Shown one piece after another: positions 57,485-64,000 of a DNA stretch of 64,000 bases. The stretch spans positions 1 to 64,000 of the forward strand of contig JAHEHU010000003.1 in assembly GCA_024639765.1 (NCBI GenBank). The letters run 5' to 3'. The first letter of the stretch is position 1. Each line of letters starts with the position of its first letter. The position numbers and the translations under genes are program-made. Source of the stretch: Eudoraea sp. Its GTDB lineage: Bacteria > Bacteroidota > Bacteroidia > Flavobacteriales > Flavobacteriaceae. The notes under the pieces were generated by a model. The model was not told the origin of the DNA. It was given only the letters and a program-made list of their open reading frames with translations, and searched no databases.

Positions 57485-57898
57485 TCAAATAAGGAAAGTC
57501 TGATCCAGGATCTGTACATCCCGTATGAGAGGAGGTGGAGAATATTCTTTAAACGGGATAAATTCTTCCTTCTCTTCCTGAAATAAATGAAGATATGTAT
57601 ACGTAAATGAAAGTAAGAATGATTGTTGCTCTAGCGAAAAGGTGTCTGTAAAAAATTGTAACTCATCTTGTCCATAAACAACCATTTCCAATTCTGTGCA
57701 GCATTGCATCTCCAAATCGTCATTAACCATTTCCATAGAAGAATCCATCTCCATGCCACAAGACTCAGCTTTTTGAAATAGTTTAAAATCAACCAGGGTA
57801 TCACCACAAAAATGCATGTCCATGGAAAAGGACAAGGTAGAGAACAGTACCAGAGAAGCCATTAGAATGGCGCCTATTTTATTTACATTTTCGCTCAT
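57485..57898 (-). CDS. HYC_CC_PP family small secreted Cys/Met-rich protein
   Basis: 'FSMDMHFCGDTLVDFKLFQKAESCGMEMDSS...LEMQCCTELEM' and C-terminal 'YSPPPLIRDVQILDQTFLI'. Confidence 0.88.
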   Translation of the reverse strand: MSENVNKIGAILMASLVLFSTLSFSMDMHFCGDTLVDFKLFQKAESCGMEMDSSMEMVNDDLEMQCCTELEMVVYGQDELQFFTDTFSLEQQSFLLSFTYTYLHLFQEEKEEFIPFKEYSPPPLIRDVQILDQTFLI

Positions 57899-58059
57899 CT
57901 CCTTACAAAACTACAAAATTAAAGTATTTATTGCCCCACTTAACAAAAGATTGGGCGCCCAACTATTTTATTAACCAGCTGATTAACAAATAGAATATTC
58001 AAAATTAAGAGTATAATTATTTCCTATCTTGCTGCGCTAAATAAAATTAAAGATCAAAA

Positions 58060-58938
58060 ATGAAATTTGTAATACTTTCTCAGAATTCAAACCTATACTC
58101 CACGAAGAGACTGGTAGAAGCAGGCACCAAAAAAGGACATGAAATGGTGGTCATTGACCACAGTAAATGTGACCTGGTCATAGAAAAGAAAAAACCCGGT
58201 CTTATCTACAAAGGCAAAGAAGTTACCGGGGTCCATGGGGTTATTCCGCGTATAGGTGCGTCCATAACCTTTTATGGTACAGCAGTCGTAAGACAATTTG
58301 AAATGATGAAAATATTTACAGCGGTAGAATCTCAGGCCCTGGTTCGGTCCAGGGATAAACTAAGGAGTCTTCAAATTCTATCCCGTGCTGGTCTGGGATT
58401 GCCAAAGACCGTTTTCAGCAATTATTCCAAAGACGTAGGAAACATCATAGACAAGGCTGGAGGAGCTCCTGTGGTGATAAAACTTTTGGAAGGAACCCAG
58501 GGTCTTGGTGTTGTCCTTGCAGACAACAGGAACTCAGCAGAATCTATCTTAGAGGCGTTTAACGGCTTGCAGGCGCGTGTTATTGTTCAGGAGTTCATAA
58601 AAGAGGCCAAAGGTGCTGATATCCGCGCCTTTGTGGTAGACGGGCAAGTTGTAGGGGCCATGAAAAGACAAGGGAAAGAAGGAGAGTTTAGGAGTAATCT
58701 ACACAGGGGTGGCTCGGCAAATATCATTGAATTATCTGACGAGGAAGAAAATGCAGCTATTAAAGCCGCGAGGGTCATGGGACTTGGTGTGGCCGGGGTA
58801 GATCTGCTGCAATCTTCCCGCGGACCATTAATTCTGGAAGTGAATTCATCCCCCGGACTTGAGGGTATTGAAGCAGCCACAGGAAAAGATATTGCCGCAA
58901 AAATTATAAAGTACGTAGAAAGGCATGCCGAGGAGTAA
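58060..58938 (+). CDS. rimK: RimK-family ATP-grasp ligase
   Basis: '[23 protein letters not shown]', '[19 protein letters not shown]', '[25 protein letters not shown]'. Confidence 0.95.
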   Translation: MKFVILSQNSNLYSTKRLVEAGTKKGHEMVVIDHSKCDLVIEKKKPGLIYKGKEVTGVHGVIPRIGASITFYGTAVVRQFEMMKIFTAVESQALVRSRDKLRSLQILSRAGLGLPKTVFSNYSKDVGNIIDKAGGAPVVIKLLEGTQGLGVVLADNRNSAESILEAFNGLQARVIVQEFIKEAKGADIRAFVVDGQVVGAMKRQGKEGEFRSNLHRGGSANIIELSDEEENAAIKAARVMGLGVAGVDLLQSSRGPLILEVNSSPGLEGIEAATGKDIAAKIIKYVERHAEE

Positions 58939-59890
58939 AATAGATTTATTAGGGCAGTCCATCGCCAGGGGTAAAGGCTACCAACTTAATCTGGATATTG
59001 CCAAATTGCATACCAGGACAAGGATTCAGGTACCTATCATTGTGGAACGCGGTAAGAAGGACGGCCCTGTTTTACTTATAACCGGTGGGATACACGGCAA
59101 CGAGATCAATGGGATCGAAATTGTCCGCCAGCTGATCGCAAAAAAATTCAATGTCCCGGAAAGAGGCACCATTATCTGCATTCCTGTGGTCAATGTCTTT
59201 GGTTTCCTTAATCAGGAGCGTGAATTTCCAGATGGCAGGGATTTAAATCGGGTTTTTCCGGGGAGTCCGAGGGGATCTTTGGCAAGCAGGTTTGCGTATC
59301 ATATCATTAAAGAAATAGCCCCTGTGGTAGATTATTGTATCGACTTTCACACCGGAGGGGACAGCCGTTTTAACGTACCTCAGATTCGCATCAATCAGGA
59401 AGACTCCGAAAGTTTGATGCTTGCTAAAGTATTCCATGCTCCCTTTATCATTGGATCTGCCAGGCGCGATAAATCGTTCAGGGAAGCCATGCATAAGTTG
59501 AAGAAAAAGATCCTACTCTTTGAAGGGGGGAAATCTAATCATTTGGATACCGGGGTAACCCATTCAGGGCTTAGTGGTGCAATGAGGATCATTCAAAAAT
59601 TAGATATGCGCAATTTTGAAGTGGAGTTGGCCCGTTTCGAAACAGCCACAGATGAAGCTGTACTTATTAACGACTCTAAATGGATCAGGGCTAATTACTC
59701 GGGGATGTTCCATCCAAAACCTATACTAGGTAAAAAAGTAAAAAAGGGATCAGTGATTGGAAGTATTTCGGATCCTTTTGGATATTTCGAGCGCAATATC
59801 AAGGCTTCTCATACAGGTTATGTTATTTGCATCAATGAATCGCCCATTGTAAACCAGGGAGATGCCGTTTTTCATATTTCGCGTGATTGA
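58925..59890 (+). CDS. Succinylglutamate desuccinylase/aspartoacylase family metallohydrolase
   Basis: '[21 protein letters not shown]', '[28 protein letters not shown]', '[11 protein letters not shown]'; overlaps rimK by 14 nt. Confidence 0.95.
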   Translation: MPRSKIDLLGQSIARGKGYQLNLDIAKLHTRTRIQVPIIVERGKKDGPVLLITGGIHGNEINGIEIVRQLIAKKFNVPERGTIICIPVVNVFGFLNQEREFPDGRDLNRVFPGSPRGSLASRFAYHIIKEIAPVVDYCIDFHTGGDSRFNVPQIRINQEDSESLMLAKVFHAPFIIGSARRDKSFREAMHKLKKKILLFEGGKSNHLDTGVTHSGLSGAMRIIQKLDMRNFEVELARFETATDEAVLINDSKWIRANYSGMFHPKPILGKKVKKGSVIGSISDPFGYFERNIKASHTGYVICINESPIVNQGDAVFHISRD

Positions 59891-59916
59891 ATTGCTTCTT
59901 CAGAATGACATCCGTC

Positions 59917-62151
59917 TTATGTAATATACTTGGAAGTAAAGGTGTTAACGAACAAGATGTTGCCTACTTGATCATAGCCTAAGAATGTCTCTAAATTGTT
60001 CTCCGTTTTTATATTTCCTTCATGAAAACCGATCAGCGTTAGATCTGCATCAATAGAGTATTCATTGATCAGACTTTTGCGGTCCAGGTCCTCTTCTGCC
60101 TCTATCACCCGTATATTCTTTGCTGAAATAGGCAGGCGACCACTAGAGGTGAGTTGAATTAACTGTAATTGTTCCTTGGCCAAATGCTCTTTAGGAAACG
60201 TAGCGAAAATCTTGATCTCTCCGTTTTTCCAGTCAGAATGGCCCAGGATAATGTATGACAACAGTATCATAAGGCTGGCATTTTCATAATCCTCTTTGCG
60301 TATCCATATATGGATATCCTTATGGTATCCAAAGCCGCGGTCCGAACTTTCTAAAATACAAAGGTCATAATTGGCCGTTTTTAAAACACTGTAATTATCC
60401 ACTACATGTGATAACCATTCCTTCTCCCCTTTCTTATACTCAAAAAGCATCATGTTGTTTGGCTTACCTGATATACCCGGTTGTTGAATGGCCTGGATGA
60501 TAGCAGCCGTATTAGAGGGCGAAATGATCGTCTCCAGGAAAATATTGGATTTACTGGTGGAGGCGATTTTAATGAGCTTTTGCAGCTTGGCCTCTGCCGA
60601 AGCTTTGGAAGCTTTAGAAAAATATGCTTTCTCAAAATGAATATAAGTTCCAAATCCATAGCGATGCGAGATCCATTTCATAAGATCCAAGGCACTATAG
60701 CGTTCAAAAGTATCTTTAGACAAGCATAAAACAGCCGGTCTCCAGTCTTCTTCGGTTTTGGCTTTATCTGCTTTTTGGAGGAATACCTGCATTGTTCTGC
60801 TGAATTGATAGATAACACCCTGAAAAATACTCGCCATTCCCTTTTTAGTATCGCTCCTGGAAGAAATAAAAAAATACAGGCCTATCATGATAAAGATCGC
60901 AGCAATGGCATAAGGCGTATTGATCTTAAACATAAGGTAAATACACATGATGGCACCAAGGAGTGACAGATACCATTTTGACTTAAAGGACGGACGGTAC
61001 GCCGGGTCTGCCGCAAAATGTTGCAGAAATGAAATCAGACAAAGGGATCCATAGGTAACCATGAAAAACATGGATATGATCTCAGCTACAGCATTCACAT
61101 CACCCATCAAGACAAAGACCAGGGCAATTATACTGGTCAATATGGTGGCATTTCGGGGTTCATTATTCCTTTTCGTGCCCTTGGAAACCCAGAAATTGAC
61201 AAATCGGTTGGGAAAGACCTTATCTCCGCCAATAGCCTGAAGTGTTCGCGGAGCCACCATAAAAGACCCCAGCGCAGAGGAAATGGTTGCTGCAGCCAAG
61301 CCTATGGGGATAATAGGACCCCAAAGGGCTATTCTACTCATCACTAACTGGTCATTTAGAAGATCATCTGGCGCAGCTGAACTGGCTAGTTTATAGGCAA
61401 TAAAAACATATATGATTATCCCTACAACTGTCGCGGTGAGCGTGCCATATGGAATCGCTTTTTTGGGATCGCGAAGATCTCCTGAAAGTCCAACACCCGC
61501 CGTCATCCCCGTAAAGGCCGGGAAAATAATGGCAAAAACATAAAAGAAACTATAGCCCGAATCTGTACCTTTAAGTAATTGAGAACTGTCAAATACCTCT
61601 TCGTACGGAGTATGTCCTAAAAAGAACAATATCAGTGAAATAGCCAGGATGGTAACAACGACATACAAGGCTTTCATCCCTAAGGTTGCCCCTCTGCTTA
61701 CCATTAACCAAATTAGGGCCAGCAAGGCCGGTACGCTAAATAAACGGTTGTCATAAAGAATGTATCCAAATTCACTTTGTATCCAGGGTTTTATAGCATC
61801 AAAGGCCTCTGCAAATGCAATGACATAGAAGGCCACACTGATGGCCTGGGAAAGATATAGAGCGATCCCGATAGCCGCCCCAATGTTCACGCCAAAAGAT
61901 CGTGAAATGATGAAATATTCCCCTCCTCCCTCTACTTTCTGGTTGGTAGCAATTTCGGCCAGGGCCATGGCTGTAGGGATGGTAACCATATGCCCGATTA
62001 TTATTATAAAAAGAGTTCCCACAAAACCAACAGATCCTACCGCGAAACCAAAACGCAGGAACATAACGGCACCAAGTATAGTAGAAATTGCCGTTAGGAA
62101 AACCGGCAAGGTGCCAAAATTTGCTTTACTGGAGGAAAGTGATTTTTCCAT
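59917..62151 (-). CDS. SLC12-like (Na-K-Cl/K-Cl cotransporter family) amino acid permease-fold protein
   Basis: 'TILGAVMFLRFGFAVGSVG', 'GGGEYFIISRSFGVNIGAAIGIALYLSQAISVAFYVIAFAEA', 'FPAFTGMTAGVGLSGDLRDPKKAIPYGT', C-terminal 'WRPAVLCLSKD'. Confidence 0.92.
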   Translation of the reverse strand: MEKSLSSSKANFGTLPVFLTAISTILGAVMFLRFGFAVGSVGFVGTLFIIIIGHMVTIPTAMALAEIATNQKVEGGGEYFIISRSFGVNIGAAIGIALYLSQAISVAFYVIAFAEAFDAIKPWIQSEFGYILYDNRLFSVPALLALIWLMVSRGATLGMKALYVVVTILAISLILFFLGHTPYEEVFDSSQLLKGTDSGYSFFYVFAIIFPAFTGMTAGVGLSGDLRDPKKAIPYGTLTATVVGIIIYVFIAYKLASSAAPDDLLNDQLVMSRIALWGPIIPIGLAAATISSALGSFMVAPRTLQAIGGDKVFPNRFVNFWVSKGTKRNNEPRNATILTSIIALVFVLMGDVNAVAEIISMFFMVTYGSLCLISFLQHFAADPAYRPSFKSKWYLSLLGAIMCIYLMFKINTPYAIAAIFIMIGLYFFISSRSDTKKGMASIFQGVIYQFSRTMQVFLQKADKAKTEEDWRPAVLCLSKDTFERYSALDLMKWISHRYGFGTYIHFEKAYFSKASKASAEAKLQKLIKIASTSKSNIFLETIISPSNTAAIIQAIQQPGISGKPNNMMLFEYKKGEKEWLSHVVDNYSVLKTANYDLCILESSDRGFGYHKDIHIWIRKEDYENASLMILLSYIILGHSDWKNGEIKIFATFPKEHLAKEQLQLIQLTSSGRLPISAKNIRVIEAEEDLDRKSLINEYSIDADLTLIGFHEGNIKTENNLETFLGYDQVGNILFVNTFTSKYIT

Positions 62152-62323
62152 AACAAATGCGATGAAGAACTACTCAATATTACAATTTTATTCGTAGTAA
62201 AATCAGAGGGGTGCAGATTTATTTTACGCTCCAATTATACTTTAAGGGATTGTCTTATTTTAAGTAGGACCACTCCCTGTTCAGGTAATTCAAGTTAAGA
62301 AACAACTTTTTAGATGTTAATTA

Positions 62324-63415
62324 TCAGTCAATAGACATGGCTCCATACAAGGCAGCTCCAAGAAGCGCCGTATTTTCATTAAGGACTACAGTAACGGGGA
62401 TCAATTCGAGCAATGGATTCATTCTGCCCGACTGAACAAAATTTTTGTGAAATAACTCCTTATCTATTCCTCGGAGTATTTTTGGAACAATACCACCCCC
62501 AATATACACCCCCCCGGTGGCTTTTGTCTTTAAGGCAAGTTGAGCGGCTTCAGCAGCTAAGTAACGGACATACAATTCCAGGGTTTCAGTACATATGGGA
62601 TCACTTCCTTTCAATGCAGCTGCAGTTATGATCTTTGCTCTATCTTCCTTTACAGTTTCTTTGAAGAATCCGAAGGGCTCGGGTTGCTTTCTTAGTCGTC
62701 TTAAGAAATCATGAATATCACAGATCCCGGGACCAGACACCAGTCTTTCCCAGCTAACGTGCCCATATTTTTTGTGAAGAAATCGCCAAAGCTCTATATC
62801 CAGATCGTTTCGGGGACTAAAATCACAATGCCCCCCTTCGGTGGCAAAGGGATGATACCGTGCACCATACCAATACAGGCCTGCCTCGCCAAGACCTGTG
62901 CCTGAAGAAATAATAGCAGCATTACCATCTATGTCAGAACCGGCTTTAAGTACTTCCAGATCTTTGCGCTGCAGTGCCGCCAACCCATAAGCATTGGCTT
63001 CCATATCGTTTAGTAGTGATACCCACTTAACTTGCAGCCCCTTACGTATTTCGTCTATTGTGATCTCCCATGGGAAATTGGTGCCTTGCACTTTTCCCAT
63101 ATTCACCGGACCGGCAACACCCAGGCATACCCCATCAATAGTGGGGAACTTTTTTCCTAAAAATGAACGTGCTAAGGCCGTAAAAGATTTGTAATTCTTG
63201 GTAGTATAAACTCCTTCTTGGAATATGGTGAGTTGCCCATTGTTTATTTCAAAAAGCATCAAACTGCTTTTTGTGCCGCCCACATCACCAGCTAATAGGA
63301 TGGCCTTGGTATGAAGATCCGTTTTTGGTCTCAAAAAGGCCAAGGGGATCAAGGATTCATGGACAAGGGGTAATGAAAATATTTCGTTTTTTACCGTCAT
63401 GTTTTTTTTTACCAA
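62324..63415 (-). CDS. glk: Glucokinase (Glk family, PF02685-like)
   Basis: 'LLAGDVGGTKSSLMLFEI', 'VCLGVAGPV', 'FATEGGHCDFSPRN', 'GGVYIGGGIVPKIL'. Confidence 0.93.
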   Translation of the reverse strand: MVKKNMTVKNEIFSLPLVHESLIPLAFLRPKTDLHTKAILLAGDVGGTKSSLMLFEINNGQLTIFQEGVYTTKNYKSFTALARSFLGKKFPTIDGVCLGVAGPVNMGKVQGTNFPWEITIDEIRKGLQVKWVSLLNDMEANAYGLAALQRKDLEVLKAGSDIDGNAAIISSGTGLGEAGLYWYGARYHPFATEGGHCDFSPRNDLDIELWRFLHKKYGHVSWERLVSGPGICDIHDFLRRLRKQPEPFGFFKETVKEDRAKIITAAALKGSDPICTETLELYVRYLAAEAAQLALKTKATGGVYIGGGIVPKILRGIDKELFHKNFVQSGRMNPLLELIPVTVVLNENTALLGAALYGAMSID

Positions 63416-63820
63416 AGAATTCCAAAATATTTTGTTTTTAGATCAAAAGCACTTCTTGTTTGGTCTAAATTTCCGAAGGGTCAAGTACAGGTGTTGGTAT
63501 AGCTTAACACTAAGATATTGCCTTAACAAACATAGCTTTTGCATAACCCCTGTAAAATGATATATATCATAATAGAAGCATGTTGTACTTCATACTTTCG
63601 TAGAGATAAAGCGGCAATTTGTTTTTTCGTTATTGTAAAAATTTGAAGAACCATAAGATTTAACGTACTTAAGATACCATTGCAGTAATTAATGCTCAAT
63701 TAAATCCTATATTGGGGAAAAATGATCTTGTACGGTTTAAGTTTTTTAAAATGCATGATATATCACCAAAAAATGGGATATTAATTGATAATTCGGACCC
63801 TAAGATCAAAATTGAATTGA

Positions 63821-64000
63821 ATGAAAGTACTATTTTATACAAGAGAATTTCCACCCTACGTCTATGGAGGTGCCGGGGTACATGTTGAATATCTGGCAGC
63901 GGAGCTATCAAAATTAATGTCTGTAGAAATTCGCTGTTTCGGAGATCAGGATGAGACCACAGATCAACTTTCTGTTAAAGGTTTTCCATATGATAATCCG
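63821..64000 (+). CDS. glgA: Glycogen synthase, GT4 'actinobacterial-type' (3' truncated by window edge)
   Basis: Manual translation: MKVLFYTREFPPYVYGGAGVHVEYLAAELSKLMSVEIRCFGDQDETTDQLSVKGFPYDNP... Confidence 0.8.
   Translation, partial: MKVLFYTREFPPYVYGGAGVHVEYLAAELSKLMSVEIRCFGDQDETTDQLSVKGFPYDNP

Noticed and set aside
1-64000. Search for CRISPR/Cas, toxin-antitoxin, restriction-modification, retron, prophage, transposase, tRNA or rRNA
   Set aside because: No convincing signatures found by reading the sequence and ORF list; the window appears to be chromosomal housekeeping/accessory metabolism without a recognisable mobile element.

Overview
The window looks like ordinary chromosomal sequence from a marine-type member of the Flavobacteriaceae (Bacteroidota). 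Evidence for this is the presence of PorP/SprF, 2TM, DUF2807, HYC_CC_PP and LETM1-like families, Bacteroidetes-style promoters, and short intergenic gaps. I see no rRNA, tRNA, CRISPR array, transposase, integrase or prophage genes.

Main blocks, in order:
- SodC-like lipoprotein and a LETM1-like protein.
- A LytS/LytTR two-component system embedded in a tandem array of 2TM-domain genes, followed by a second TPR-HisKA_2/LytTR system.
- Secreted/envelope proteins: PorP/SprF-SPOR, OmpA, DUF2141.
- Dps and OxyR, divergently oriented.
- PBP4, NUDIX, DUF2461 and AIM24-like genes.
- DUF4870, PadR, PspC and DUF2807 (head GIN) genes.
- Dipeptide epimerase plus a PLP enzyme.
- TrxB and Upp.
- A sulfite oxidase / cytochrome c / rhodanese / fatty-acid-hydroxylase operon.
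- Stress genes (USP, SPFH, Hsp20).
- A large copper-efflux locus: CusB-like, PepSY, CopA, DUF3347, TolC, CusA, HYC_CC_PP.
- RimK plus an aspartoacylase-like gene, then an SLC12-like cotransporter.
- Glucokinase, divergent from a truncated GT4-type glycogen synthase.

The most interesting points are the 2TM array, where one copy is fused in frame to the C-terminus of the histidine kinase with an internal Met exactly where the free-standing paralogues start; a bacterial LETM1-like protein flanked by unannotated small ORFs; an orphan TonB-plug lipoprotein; a C-terminal Cu-associated module shared by two proteins; and a frameshifted gene remnant with its own terminator that is absent from the ORF track. 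Family names are from memory of motifs; no database search was run.
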